A stretch of DNA of 64,000 nucleotides, from NCBI GenBank assembly GCA_964543195.1, contig CAZIXF010000024.1:1-64000 (forward strand), given 5' to 3'. A program made the translations under genes and the position numbers. Source of the DNA: JAGTVG01 sp964543195 (GTDB taxonomy: Bacteria; Bacteroidota; Bacteroidia; Cytophagales; Cyclobacteriaceae). Numbering within the stretch: position 1 is the stretch's first letter; every line of letters begins with the position of its first letter. Positions 28,999-40,143 of the stretch are shown here, in pieces. The notes beneath the pieces were generated by a model. It saw only the letters and a list, made by a program, of their open reading frames with translations, made no database searches and was not told where the DNA came from.

Positions 28999-30757
28999 AT
29001 GATTGTCAGCTTTCTTCACAAAATTTTTAAGCTACAGGGGCTTTTAACAGGTCTTTTGTTGCTTTTGTCCATAAGCTCCTATGGGCAATGGCTGACAGGC
29101 TATAAATACAGAAAAGAAATTACCATTCCTGATGCGAATATAACAGGAGGCCCTCATACTGATTTTCCCATTTTAATAGATTTAACCTCGGATGCAGATA
29201 TTGCAGCCAATGCCACAAATGCATCGGGTTATGACATTGTATTCACTGATACGGATGGAACTACTCAACTGGATCATGAGATTTTTACCAGCGATAAAAA
29301 TGAGTACAGGGCTTTCGTAAAAGTGACTTTACCTTCCTCCGGTGATAAAATAATTTATGTTTATTATGGGAATTCATCCATCTCAACAGATCCCTCCGTT
29401 ACCACTACCTGGAATTCGAATTATAGGGCAGTCCTGCACTTACAGGAAGAAGGGAATGGTTCTGATTTCGAGTACATTGATGCCACGGGTAATTTACACG
29501 ATGGTACGGGAGGTGGCCCTGCAGGGGCGGGTGAGCCTACTAGAACTCCGGTTAGGGATTCAAATGGAAAATTCGGATATGCGCAGTTATTTGACGGAAT
29601 TGATGACCGGATACGAGTGTATTACCTCCTGAATAATAACTGGGCTGAAGTGACAGCTCAGGCCTGGGTTAACATCACATCGGCAAACGATGCACGTATT
29701 TTCGGAAAGTGCTGGGGAGTTAATCAAGATGACAATACCTGGCTTTTACGGGCTACTACCACCGACCTGGGCGCCAGAATGCGTACTGATACGGATTTCA
29801 ACGGCGGTTTTGATCCTTTTGCGTATGCTACCGGTACATGGTACCAATTGACGGTTACCTGGAATGCTGCTGACGATCAGTTGAGGGTATATGTAAATGG
29901 AAACGAAATAAATAATACTACATTAAATGGCACAAAGGTATATGACAATGAACCGTTAGAGGGAGAAGATCCAACTATTGGCAATATCCCGTATGACGGA
30001 GTGAATGAACGGGCTTTTGATGGATTGATTCAGGAGACAAGGGTTTCCGACATAGAGCGGTCTGCTGATTGGATTAAAACTGAATTCGATAATCAGGATA
30101 ATGCCGCAGCCTTTATTTCAACCAATACTGAGGAGATCTACCCGGATGCCGATCTTGGGGTGGCCGCTGCGGATGCGGTAATTTGTCCAGGCGAATCAAC
30201 CTTTATTATTGTTGCAAATTCAGAGGTAGGGGTAAATTATCAATTACGCGATGATGCGGATGATTCCAATATAGGTTCTTCCAAGGCGGGAACAGGAGGT
30301 GATTTATATTTTTCCACAGGAGCCCTGGCTGTCACCACTACTTTTAATGTTTTAGCTACTAATGATGCCGGCACTGCATCGGTGGAATTATCGGATACAT
30401 CAACTGTTACAGTAAGCTCTATTGATGTAGTTGCCACGGTAGCTGCTACACCAATTTGTGAGGATGATGCAACTGGAATTGATCTTGGATCTACTGTTAA
30501 TAATTCGGGAGAAGGGAACATTATTTATGATTGGACAGGTCCTGCTGGGTTTGCCGATAATACAGCAGATCCTGACGCTTTCAATAATAGTTCAGGGTTT
30601 TGGCCTGGAATCGGAACGCATACCTATACGCTGACCGCTACCGACGACAATGGGAACGGATGTAGTGATGAGACGACTGTAGATGTTACCGTAGAAGAGC
30701 TTGCCAACATCACCGCTCAGCCGCTGGATGCGACCGTATGCGAGGATGGGGATGCGA
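28999..30757 (+). CDS. Giant T9SS-exported surface protein, N-terminal part up to assembly gap (cassette gene E2)
   Basis: The N-terminal 586 codons of the copy 2 giant protein. A signal peptide (cleavage near SSYGQ) is followed by a DUF2341-type domain (YRKEITIPDANITGG, EYRAFVKVTLP, IYVYYGN). A LamG/concanavalin-like domain follows at about bases 29428-30110 (AQLFDGIDDRIRVYY, TAQAWVNI, LTVTWNAADDQLRVYVNGNE). After that come Ig-like units with CPGES and CEDDA openings. The frame runs into the run of Ns with ITAQPLDATVCEDGDA, the start of another Ig-like unit, so the protein is not complete here. DUF2341 and LamG domains suggest glycan or ligand binding at the surface; neither is present in E1. 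Confidence 0.88.
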
Positions 30758-30857
30758 NNNNNNNNNNNNNNNNNNNNNNNNNNNNNNNNNNNNNNNNNNN
30801 NNNNNNNNNNNNNNNNNNNNNNNNNNNNNNNNNNNNNNNNNNNNNNNNNNNNNNNNN
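30758..30857. other. Assembly gap of 100 Ns inside giant gene E2
   Basis: Exactly 100 Ns. The left reading frame has codon starts at positions equal to 1 mod 3 and the right frame at 2 mod 3. If the gene is intact, the true missing length must be a multiple of three, which 100 is not. The Ns are therefore a placeholder of unknown length. The flanks are the start and the end of an Ig-like unit, so one or more repeat units are probably missing. Confidence 0.95.
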
Positions 30858-33800
30858 ACCGTGTGGTGGTGAGCAACGGAGCGGCCAGCCAGTGCAGCGC
30901 CTCTGTGACCAGCAATGCGGCTACATTGACCGTGGATGAGAAGCCCGAGATCATCAGCCAGCCTTCCGTATCAGGACCTGTATGTGAGGAATCGGGCGAT
31001 ATTAATATAGAAGTAACTGCCGGAGGTACGGGAATAACTTATCAGTGGGAAGTAAGTACCGATGATGGGGTAAACTGGGCAGTTGTTGATAGTGGTACCG
31101 ATCCGGAATACAGTGGGGAAGATACGAATATTCTGACAATATCCGACCCACCGTTAAGTTGGGATGATTATGCGTACAGGGTGATAATCAGCGGGGTATG
31201 CAGTCCTTCAGTGACAAGCAATTCAGCTATTATTACTGTCAATCCCGAGCCCGTTGGCGTTGATGATACGGAAACGGTATGCAGTGATGTGTCTTTGAAT
31301 TATGATATTCAATCGGATAATATTGATATTTTGGGCAACGGGGTTACCAGTTTGTTTACCTATACGGTAGTGTCAAGTGATCCTGCCAACGTGCCGGCGG
31401 CTTCTGATAGGACCACACCCAGCGATGCTCCTATTACTGATACTTATACCAATACTACTTCAAGTGCAGTCGACATTACTTATACCATAACCCCCGTAAG
31501 TGATCCTGAAGGATGTGTTGGAACTGACTTTACTTATACTGTCACCGTTAATCCAGAACCGGTACTATCAGATTATACAGTATCCGGAGGGGTGTGTAGT
31601 GATATAGCTATAGGAGTTGACCTGGATACGGATGTATATTCCGGAGGAATTGCAGCCGATTCGTATACAATTCATAATATCAATGTTGCATCAGGTCTCA
31701 CTCCGGAACCGGGCAATGCTTCAACAGGGACAGGTAAAACATCCGGCGCAATTTCATCAGACATATTCACCAATACGACCAACGGAGACCTGGATGTGGT
31801 TTATGATATTACCGGTGTAAGTTCCCAGGGATGCGAAAGTGATATGAAACAGGTGACTGTTACCATAAAGTCAGAGCCGGTGGGAGTTGATGAACCAATT
31901 ACTATTTGCAGTGATGATGCTTTATCCTATGATTTGCAAAACAACATAAATACGCTTGGCAATAATCAAACTTCTGATTTTATATGGGTAGCAACTGACA
32001 ATCCCAATATATCCGGTGAAAGCACGACATCCGTGTCGAGCGGACTAATTGACGATATTCTTGTAAATGTAACCTCCTCAAACGAAAATGTAATATATAC
32101 TGTTACTCCTACAGGAACCAATGGTTGTAGCGGAGATGATTTTATAGTAACTGTTACAGTTAAGCCAAGACCGCAAATGTCCATAACTGATTCGGCTCCT
32201 GAAATATGCGAAGGGGAGAGGACAAACCTGACCTTGAATTCTCCGACTGACGGAGCTGTCATCACCTTAACGGCTGTGGATTATGCCGGCGGAAATATTT
32301 CAGGTGGGTCACTTTCACCCCCGGAGACCTATTCGGACGGACAGAAAATCAGAGAAACTTTATACAATGAAACAAGCATCACCCAGACGGTAGAATATAC
32401 ATTTACCGTTGAGGCGAACGGGTGCGGACCACTTGGGCCATTTACCGAAACTGTGGATATCAAACCCAATCCCGTACTTACCATTACCAACAACGCAACC
32501 TCAATATGCGAAGCAGATCTTACCGATATTGATCTCACTGTTGACGTCGCAGGAGCATCAATTGAATTGGTTGCCGTTACCCCGAGTGATCCGAGTGTGG
32601 GTGGGTATACTATGCCAGGGGCTATTTATAGTTCGGGTGATAAGATACAGGATGATCTAACGAATTCTTCAAATACGGATCAATCAGTTGAGTATACATT
32701 CAGGACAACGGCTAACGGATGTGTTGAATCTCCTGATAAGTCAACATCCGTAACGATCAAACCCACTCCGGATGTATCTGTGAGCGGTATTGATATATGT
32801 AGTGGTAATGTAACCGACATAGACATCACCAATCCGAACAATGTTCAATACACTTCATTCAGTTGGGTGGTAGAAATTTCCAATCCGGATATAACCGGGG
32901 CTAAAGACGGTAGTGGGGACCATATATCCCAGGAACTGCATAACACAAGCAGTTCGCCGCAATCCATTACTTACCGGGTTACTCCTTCTGCTGTTGGCTG
33001 TGTTGGGCCCTATGAAGATTATGTGCAGACCGTTAACCCCGGAAATACCGTGGATGCCGGCAGCGACGTAACGGTTTGTGAAGATACTTCGCCCGTTGAA
33101 ATCACGGATGCTTCGATTGGTGGTGGTGCAACCACATCCACCTGGAGCATAGTTAGCGGGAGCGGAACAATAGTAGACCCGAATGATATAGTTGCGGAAT
33201 ATGAGCCTGCAGCGGGTGAAGTAGGTACCGTTACATTGGAATTGAAGGCTTCCGATCCCAGTTCATGTCCCGATGTTGTGGATTATGTGGATATTGAGAT
33301 TAACAGGAGAGCGATTGTAGAGGCGGGTTCCGACCAGGTAATATGTGAAGGCGACAATGCTGAACTTTCTGAAGCATCCAGAAGCGGAAGTGCTTCTTCC
33401 GTGACATGGAGCGGTGGACTGGGCATTTTTTCACCCAATGAAACGACCACCAATGCCACGTATATCCCCGATCCTTCGGAAGCCGGTACTACGGTGCGAT
33501 TATATATTACCAGTAATGATCCTGATGGTCCTTGTGATCCCGCCGTTGATTCGCTGGATATTACCATAAACATAGCTCCAACGGTTTATGCAGGTGCCGA
33601 CAAAGTCATCTGTGAGGGCGATAGTGCTCATCTTACGGATGCCACCCTAGGAGGAAGCGCCAGCAGTATAACCTGGAGTGGAGGATCGGGCACATTTGTT
33701 CCGGACAACACTACACTTGATGCCTCATATATACCTGCATCATCCGAAGTAGGGACCGAAGTTACCTTGACCATTACTACGGATGATCCGGATGGAAGCG

Positions 33801-36800
33801 GACCTTGTTCTCCGGTATCCGACCAGGTCAAGATTACAGTCAATAAGGGTGCGGAAGTGTTTGCCGGCACAGATAAAGTAATTTGTGAAGGTGATAATGC
33901 TTCCATGAGTGATGCAAGCATATCAGGAAGTGCTTCATCGGTTACCTGGACCGGTGGGTTGGGATCATTCAGTCCCAATAATACCACTTTGAATGTCATA
34001 TATGAACCTGATCCATCCGAGACCGGATCGGTGGTAACGTTGAGGCTTACAACAAATGATCCCCCCGGGCCATGTAAGGCTGTATTTGATGAAGCCGATG
34101 TAACTATTAATGTAGCAGCACAAGTCTCTGCAGGATCCGATAAGGAGGTTTGTGGCACAGATAGTGTATATTTGGATGATGCATCTATTGGGGGATCAAC
34201 ATCCGATATAACCTGGTCAGGAGGAGAGGGAGATTTTTATCCTGATCCATCTACACTGAATGCTGTCTATCTGCCCGATTCTTCTGAAATAGGGACAACG
34301 GTTACCCTCACAATAACCACTAATGATCCTGTAGGTCCGTGTGGAGCTGTATTTGATCATGTTGATGTAAAGGTTAACCGTGCACCAGAGGTTGATGCAG
34401 GATCTGATCAGGTAATTTGCGAGGGCAGTAATGTAAGTCTGAATGGTTCGATAAGTGGAGGAGCTTCTTCTGCTACCTGGAGTGGAGGCTTGGGTACCTT
34501 CAGCGATAATACTCAGTTGAATACCACTTATATTCCGGATGATTCTGAGGTGGGCACTATTGTTACTCTCAGATTAACAACTAATGATCCTTCAGGCCCA
34601 TGCACTGCCGCATTTGATGAAATGGATGCAACGATTAATGAGGCCCCCACTGTGGATGCAGGTCCCAATGACGCCATATGCATAGGGGATACGGCATTCC
34701 TGGCCGGATCAATTGGGGGTACGGCTACTTCTGCCACCTGGTCAGGGGGAGAAGGAGAATTTTCCGATGTGAATGACCTTGATGCTTACTATCTCCCCGA
34801 TACCACAGAAAGGGGATCAGAAGTAATTTTAACCTTGACTACTAACGATCCGGACGGTTCTGGTCCGTGCAAAGCTGTTGAAGACAAAGTGTTCATAACC
34901 GTTAATGCCCTTCCCAATCCATATTATACAGGACTTGATCCCCAGATAGCCATTAATGCTCCGCCTGTAGAATTGGATGGATTCCCTCAGGGGGGTGATT
35001 TTGCAGGTGACGGCATTGAAGATGGAACGAATGTATTCAATCCTTTCCTCGCAGGTGAAGGAGAAGCCTATATTACTTATACTTATACGGATGTTAATGG
35101 TTGTACAAATGATTACCTGGACTCTACTTTTGTGAATCCGAAACCACTTATCAACATTATCGGACTTAATGCAGCCGTGTGCGAGAACGGTGCGGATGTA
35201 CCGCTGGAAGCATTCCCAGAAGGAGGAAGATTCGAAGGAACCGGGGTGATTCAGAAATCAACAGGAGATTATGAGTTCAGTCCATTCAGTGCGGGGGTGG
35301 GAGAACATTTAATATCCTACATATTTACAGATCCAAATACCAATGTTACGGATACCACCTCTCAACCTATAAAGGTATTACCGGTACCCGAACCCGCTTT
35401 TTCAGTTGATCCCATAACCTGTGTGGACTCATTGGTACAATTTACAGATCTTTCAATAATTGATGCAAGTGATTCAATAGTAAGTTGGATTTGGAAATTC
35501 GGTGACAATTCGGAAGATACTGTACGTAATCCCCAACATAAGTATGATGCTGCGGGAACTTATCAAGTATCCTTGAGAGCATATTCAAAGGGACAGTTGT
35601 CAACACAATGTAATGCAGTGGTTGATTTATCTGTAAAAATAGGTGCAAAACCCGACGTGGAATTCAGCGCGCGCAATTTTGTGCTGGGTGACATCACCGA
35701 ATTTACGGATGAAACTACCTTTATTGACGGATTGTTTGATGACCGTCTCGTTCAATGGTCATGGGTTTTTGATGATGGAAATACAAGCAATATGCAGAAT
35801 CCCACACATCAATATAGCAACAGCGGAAGATTTGCCGTCCAACTGGAGGTGCTTTCCGAACGGGGATGCGTAGACCGGGATACCTCATTGATAGCTATTA
35901 TACCTGAAGTAACCAGCATAGATCCTGAAATGGGTTATGTCGAAGATTTTGAAGCGCAAAGCGCCTGGATTGCTGAACCCCTCGAAGATGCTCCAAACAG
36001 CTGGGAATATGGAACCCCTGCCGGATCTGTTATTGATCATGCCGCATCCGGTCAGTATGCCTGGGTAACCGACCTTGATACTACCTATTTATCCAATGAA
36101 CGGTCATGGTTGAAATCGCCTGCTTTTAATCTGGATGGATTGACTCGGCCTATGGTGCAGTTCGATTACTGGATTAATATGAATACAGCCGATGGCGCGA
36201 CTTTCGAATATTCTATCGATGGGGGCGTTACCTGGAGATTGGTAGGAACCCTCGATGAGGTGAATGAAGAAGAAGGTGAAATTCCATGGCCTGGCATCAA
36301 CTGGTATCAAAACCAGATATTCAATGTGCTGGATGAAGACCAGGGCGTGATCGATAATGAAGACAGGGTAGGCTGGACAGGACAGACTAACGGTTGGACG
36401 ACCGCCAGAATTTATCTCGATCCGATCATCGAGCGTCATGGTTATCCAAACCATGTGATCTTCAGGTTTGGCTTTGCCTCCAGGACGAATATAGGGGAAC
36501 AAGAAAGATATGAAGGTTTTGCCCTTGACAATTTTGTTCTTAAAAACCGCACAAGGAATGTTTTTATTGAACAGTTTGCCAATTTCAACAGTGAAGATAC
36601 CCGATTCTTTGTCAGGGATGATATGTACGAAGGCCTCCTGATGGATCTGACCTACGAAGACAGAAATGCAACCGACGTGGCCTATGTCGAGTATCATCAC
36701 AGAGGATCCTCTGAAGGTGATGCCGTTTATAAAGATAATGTAAACGTGGCACAGGCCAGGACAGTTGTTTATGGCCAGAGTAATGTAAGTAATACTAGAA

Positions 36801-37603
36801 TAACCTACGCGGATGGTATCATACGCTCGAACCAGTTGATCGATAAATACACGATTCTGCTCAGGGCTTTGATTGATCCAAAATTCGACATCGATTTTAC
36901 AATCGACGAAGGCAATAATCTGGATCCGGAAGAAGATCAGGTAGTGGTTAATATTAACCTGACCGCGGGGCAGGATATCAATGAAGAGGGTTTGATCCTG
37001 TATACCATGTTGATCGAAGATGAAATCAAATCATACCGGACCGAATTTCCGGAGATCCTTGCCATAAAGAACCTCGGCAGGCAAATGTTTACCAATGTTG
37101 CGGGTCGGCCAAGTGGCAGTGGCATACCCCTGGATTCGGTCTGGAATGAAGGACAAACCCGATCTGAGGAAATTACAGGAAAGCTTGAAGGATTCAGGCA
37201 GGACAGCAAGGATAATTTCAAAGTAGCGGTCTTCGTTCAGAATATCAACACAAAAGAGATCTATCAGGTCGTGATCAGGGATGTGACCGGTGAAAAAGAT
37301 GTTCCGGATGAGGATCCAAATGCTCTGGAAGACGAGATTGCAAAACGAGACCTTCAGAATCTTAATATCTACCCGCAACCCGCCAAAGAATACGCCATAG
37401 TGGACTTTGGCAGGAAACTGATGCAGGATTATATCTGGGAGATCATCGATCAGCGGGGAGTAACCATTGGAAGGGGTACGGTGAAGAGAGGAGAGGAAGG
37501 TTTCGAGATCGATACAAGTCTGCTGCCCAACGGCATACACTTCCTGTTGATGGGTGATAAATCAGGACTTAAAATGCATAGAAAGCTGACAATCATACAT
37601 TAA
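30858..37603 (+). CDS. Giant T9SS-exported surface protein, C-terminal part after assembly gap (cassette gene E2)
   Basis: About 2248 codons that continue the protein begun at 28999. The first residues (RVVVSNGAASQ) finish an Ig-like unit. About six PKD-like units of roughly 100 residues follow (31240-33046, openings like VNPEPV and IKPNPV). Then seven tandem units of about 89 residues (33047-34915). Two PKD domains lie near 35476-35590 and 35740-35870, a MAM/jelly-roll-like domain at about 35937-36544, and an Omp28/thioredoxin-like domain without CxxC at about 36556-37280. The type A T9SS sorting domain (from about 37360, IYPQPAKEYA) ends in RKLTIIH. The last four domains match E1. Surface display through T9SS is well supported; the ligand is unknown. 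The gene ends just before a strong terminator. Confidence 0.9.
31240..33046 (+). repeat. About six PKD-like repeats in E2
   Basis: Protein-level units of roughly 100 residues. Each opens with a VNPEPV/IKPNPV-type linker and a C-S-D or C-E-x cysteine, and ends in a T-Y-T-V-T-V or E-Y-T-F strand after a G-C-x-G turn. They are diverged in DNA sequence. The type fits PKD-like domains common in Bacteroidota giant surface proteins. Confidence 0.7.
33047..34915 (+). repeat. Seven tandem ~89-residue repeats in E2
   Basis: Seven consecutive units averaging 267 bp. Each carries an opening like V-x-A-G-S-D-x-V-I-C-E-G, the core SSVTWSGGLGTF, a strand TLNATYIPD-x-SE-x-GT, and LTTNDP-x-GPC before the next unit. 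The two cysteines in each unit are probably a disulfide pair. E1 has no such block. Confidence 0.88.
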
Positions 37604-37610
37604 CAAAAAA

Positions 37611-37639
37611 GGCTATCGGATTCCGATAGCCCTTTTTTA
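37611..37639. terminator. Bidirectional intrinsic terminator
   Basis: A perfect 9-bp stem (GGCTATCGG / CCGATAGCC, loop ATT) at 37611-37631 is followed on the plus strand by a T-run (37633-37638) and preceded by six A's (37605-37610), which form a U-run on the minus strand. It separates the convergent giant gene (ends 37603) and bacilliredoxin gene (ends 37660) and should stop transcripts from both sides. Confidence 0.93.
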
Positions 37640-37659
37640 TTTTTTATGATATCTTATTC

Positions 37660-38076
37660 TTAACAATACTCTTCGAAAACATCAACAAGATGCTCGCCGA
37701 TCATTTCGGCAGGCCTGCCTTCTATATGATGCCTCTCAATGAAATGGACCAGTTCACCATTTTTAAATAAAGCTATGGAAGGTGAAGAAGGAGGGTAGGG
37801 AGCAGTATATTCCCTTGCCCTGGCAGTAGCTTCCATATCAACACCCGCAAATACCGTAGCAAGGTGATCCGGTTTGCTGCTTGCATTTGATAGAGCCCAT
37901 TTGATTCCAGGTCTTGCAGATCCTGCAGCACAACCACAAACCGAATTGATTACCAAAAGGGTGGTGCCCTTCTGGTTTTCCATATGCGATTCGACGTGCT
38001 CAGGTGTTTTTAATTCCTGAAATCCTGCCTCCGTTAAATCTTCCCTCATGGGGGCTACAAGTTGTTCTGGGTACAT
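37660..38076 (-). CDS. BrxA/BrxB-family bacilliredoxin
   Basis: A 138-residue thioredoxin-fold protein of the YphP/YqiW (BrxA/BrxB) family, at full family length. The redox motif is NSVCGCAAGSARPG, with a CGC pair at residues 47 and 49. In Bacillus these proteins remove bacillithiol from oxidised protein cysteines; whether this organism makes bacillithiol cannot be seen here. It is the last gene of the suf cluster (24 bp after the DUF59 gene), a place that fits thiol repair of iron-sulfur assembly proteins. It ends at the bidirectional terminator. Confidence 0.92.
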   Translation of the reverse strand: MYPEQLVAPMREDLTEAGFQELKTPEHVESHMENQKGTTLLVINSVCGCAAGSARPGIKWALSNASSKPDHLATVFAGVDMEATARAREYTAPYPPSSPSIALFKNGELVHFIERHHIEGRPAEMIGEHLVDVFEEYC

Positions 38077-38100
38077 AGTTTGATTTTAGTTTATTTTTGA

Positions 38101-38436
38101 TTATAAAAAACCTAATTCTAATTTAGCCGTTTCCGACATCATGTCCTGTGTATACGGTGGATCGAATGTCAATTCCACCGTAACCTCGTTTACTTCCGGT
38201 ATGGCCTTCAGCTTCGATTCTACTTCAGCGGGAATCGATTCTGCCGCCGGACAGGCCGGAGAAGTTAACGTCATCAACACATATACATTATTTATGGGGA
38301 ATACATTGATCTCATAGATCAATCCCAGCTCATATATATCTACCGGAATTTCAGGGTCGTATACGGTTTTCAATACCTGTAAAATTTTATCCCTCAAATT
38401 TGGATCCGATTGCTTTTGCTTATTGTCTTCTCCCAT
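38101..38436 (-). CDS. DUF59/MIP18-family iron-sulfur assembly protein (SufT-like)
   Basis: A 111-residue protein if started at ATG 38436 (MGEDNKQKQ), 4 bp after the sufE stop. The open frame reaches upstream to 38481, but that start would lie inside sufE and adds residues foreign to the family. Family signs are VLKTVYDPEIPVDIYELGLIYEI, VLMTLTSPACPAAESIP with the conserved cysteine, and VELTFDPPYTQDMMSE. DUF59 proteins help mature iron-sulfur proteins, probably as late-acting carriers or adaptors. Fits as the sixth gene of the suf operon. Confidence 0.92.
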   Translation of the reverse strand: MGEDNKQKQSDPNLRDKILQVLKTVYDPEIPVDIYELGLIYEINVFPINNVYVLMTLTSPACPAAESIPAEVESKLKAIPEVNEVTVELTFDPPYTQDMMSETAKLELGFL

Positions 38437-38440
38437 AAAC

Positions 38441-38884
38441 CTATGACTGATTTTGTAATTTGGTTTTATATGCCAGGGCATACATCTTAATCTGCTTGAT
38501 CATTGCTGTAAGCCCGTTGGACCTTTGTGATCCGATCACTTTATGCATACCGATCTTTTCAATGAAATAAAGTTCTGCATTAATAATATCGTCCAGTTTT
38601 TGCCCGGATAATGTCCTGATAAGAAGACTGATCAATCCTTTGGTTATATCCGTATTACTGTCCGCTTTAAGAAATAATTTATCGTCTTCAAGTTCAGCCA
38701 CGAGCCATACTTTTGACTGGCACCCCTTTATCAGGTTTTCGTCAACTTTGTATTCTTCAGGTAATGGTTCCAGTTTATTGCCCAGCTCCATAATATAGAA
38801 AATGATACTTTCCATATCATCTCCGAGAATGGAAAATTCCTCTATGATCTCGTTCTGAATTTCGTTTATGGTTTTATCGCTCAC
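38441..38884 (-). CDS. sufE: SufE, sulfur-acceptor protein for SufS
   Basis: A 147-residue cytosolic protein that takes persulfide sulfur from SufS and passes it to SufB. The acceptor cysteine is Cys55 in LIKGCQSKVWL, and the family block ADSNTDITKGLISLLIRTLSG is present. Its start ATG overlaps the sufS stop by four bases (ATGA), so the two are translationally coupled, matching their joint role. Confidence 0.95.
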   Translation of the reverse strand: MSDKTINEIQNEIIEEFSILGDDMESIIFYIMELGNKLEPLPEEYKVDENLIKGCQSKVWLVAELEDDKLFLKADSNTDITKGLISLLIRTLSGQKLDDIINAELYFIEKIGMHKVIGSQRSNGLTAMIKQIKMYALAYKTKLQNQS

Positions 38885-40143
38885 TTTCTCTTGATTTTGA
38901 CTATTTTTTTTAAACTGTTAACCGTTGTATCAATTTCTTCATACGTATTATAGATAGAAAAAGATATCCTTACGGTTCCTTCTATGTTAAGACGATTCAT
39001 GAGGGGCTGGCAACAATGGTGTCCTGTCCTAACGGCTATTCCACCGGCATCCAGCATCATTCCCACATCAAAAGGATGAATACCGTCAATCAGGAAAGAT
39101 ATAACCCCGAATTTATCTTTAGCTTCACCTATTATCCGCAAACCTTCTATTTCCTTCAGTTTTTCGGTGGCATAGGATAAAAGATCAATTTCATATTCAA
39201 GGATATCTTTTTTTGGATATTTTTCTATGAATTCGATTGCTGATTGAAAACCTATCACATCGGCTATGTTGGGAGTTCCCGCTTCATATTTAAAAGGCAG
39301 GTCATTGTAGATCGTTTTTTCAAAAGTTACTTCACTGATCATTTCACCTCCTCCGCGGAATGGCAGCATCTCATAAAGTAATTCTTCTTTGCCATATAAT
39401 ATCCCCACACCTGTTGGGCCGAACATCTTATGGGAAGAAAAAACATAAAAGTCACAATCCAGGTCCTGCACATCGATATTAAAATGGGCGGCAGCCTGAG
39501 CACCATCTATTAACACTTTTGCTCCCCAACGATGACCTTCTTCAATGACTTCCCGTACAGGAATAATAGTACCCAGTGAATTACTGACATGAACTACGCT
39601 GATCAACCGGGTTTTGGGATTCAGCAACTTCTGAAATTCCTCAAAGAGGAACTCTCCTTTATCATTGATTGGAATTATTTTTAATTCAGCGCCGGTTTCT
39701 TCACATATTAACTGCCAGGGAACTATATTGGAATGATGTTCCATGGCCGAGATGAGAATTTCATCGCCTTTATTCAAAAATTTTTTTCCAAAAGCCTGTG
39801 AAACCAGATTTATTCCATCGGTAGTGCCATAGGTAAATATGACTTCCTTTTTCGAGCCGGCATTGATGTACTGCTGAACAGATTGCCTTGCCCTCTCGAA
39901 ATTTTCAGTAGCTTTTTCCGCAAGGGTATGAATACCCCGATGTATATTGGAATTATAGGTTGAATAATATTCGTTCAGGGCATTAATAACTGCTTGAGGT
40001 TTCTGAGTGGTAGCAGCATTGTCAAAGTAAACCAGGGGTTTTCCATTGACTTTTTGAGTCAGGATAGGAAAGTGGCCTCTTATCTGGTCAATCGTATATT
40101 TTCCAATTGTTTTTGAAGACATACGTATGGTATCCTCTTCCAT
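38881..40143 (-). CDS. sufS: SufS, cysteine desulfurase (class II)
   Basis: A 420-residue PLP enzyme that turns cysteine into alanine and an enzyme-bound persulfide for iron-sulfur cluster assembly. Visible are YFDNAATTQKP near the N-terminus, the histidine region AMEHHSNIVPWQ, the PLP lysine in FSSHKMFGPTG (about residue 239), and the active cysteine in VRTGHHCCQPLM. The start ATG at 40143 overlaps the sufD stop (TAATG). An alternative in-frame ATG seven codons later (MSSKTIGKY) is possible. Length is typical of SufS. Confidence 0.97.
   Translation of the reverse strand: MEEDTIRMSSKTIGKYTIDQIRGHFPILTQKVNGKPLVYFDNAATTQKPQAVINALNEYYSTYNSNIHRGIHTLAEKATENFERARQSVQQYINAGSKKEVIFTYGTTDGINLVSQAFGKKFLNKGDEILISAMEHHSNIVPWQLICEETGAELKIIPINDKGEFLFEEFQKLLNPKTRLISVVHVSNSLGTIIPVREVIEEGHRWGAKVLIDGAQAAAHFNIDVQDLDCDFYVFSSHKMFGPTGVGILYGKEELLYEMLPFRGGGEMISEVTFEKTIYNDLPFKYEAGTPNIADVIGFQSAIEFIEKYPKKDILEYEIDLLSYATEKLKEIEGLRIIGEAKDKFGVISFLIDGIHPFDVGMMLDAGGIAVRTGHHCCQPLMNRLNIEGTVRISFSIYNTYEEIDTTVNSLKKIVKIKRK

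Larger units (their letters stand above)
18528..37603 (+). other. Cassette copy 2 (A2-B2-C2-D2-F2-E2)
   Basis: The second copy of the six-gene cassette, same order and strand. Spacings are 113 bp (A2-B2), a 1-base TAATG overlap (B2-C2), 12 bp (C2-D2), 3 bp (D2-F2) and 135 bp (F2-E2). Protein similarity to copy 1 is clear over A, B, C, D and F and over the C-terminal third of E, but far from identical, so the duplication is old. The two larger gaps could hold internal promoters absent from copy 1. Confidence 0.9.

Noticed and set aside
30701..30860. A separate gene starting at 30701 and running through the Ns
   Set aside because: The apparent start and the stretch before the gap are an out-of-frame reading of E2; the domain pattern shows one gene interrupted by an assembly gap.
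33628..34158. 176-residue minus-strand ORF
   Set aside because: Antisense to the tandem 89-residue repeats of E2; its own repeats mirror those of the sense gene and it has no family features.
33047..34915. Regularly spaced repeats as a possible CRISPR array
   Set aside because: The units are about 267 bp, in frame, diverged at DNA level and encode a folded domain; there are no short identical repeats with unique spacers.
36104..37540. Minus-strand ORFs of 198 and 169 residues
   Set aside because: They lie wholly inside the conserved C-terminal domains of E2, whose sense frame matches E1; no independent evidence of coding.
1373..37603. Mobile element or prophage origin of the duplicated region
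   Set aside because: No integrase, transposase, terminal inverted repeats, tRNA-linked attachment site or phage structural genes are visible at the borders.
38437..38481. Longer start for the DUF59 protein at 38481
   Set aside because: It lies within the sufE coding end; the ATG at 38436, 4 bp after the sufE stop, gives the family length.
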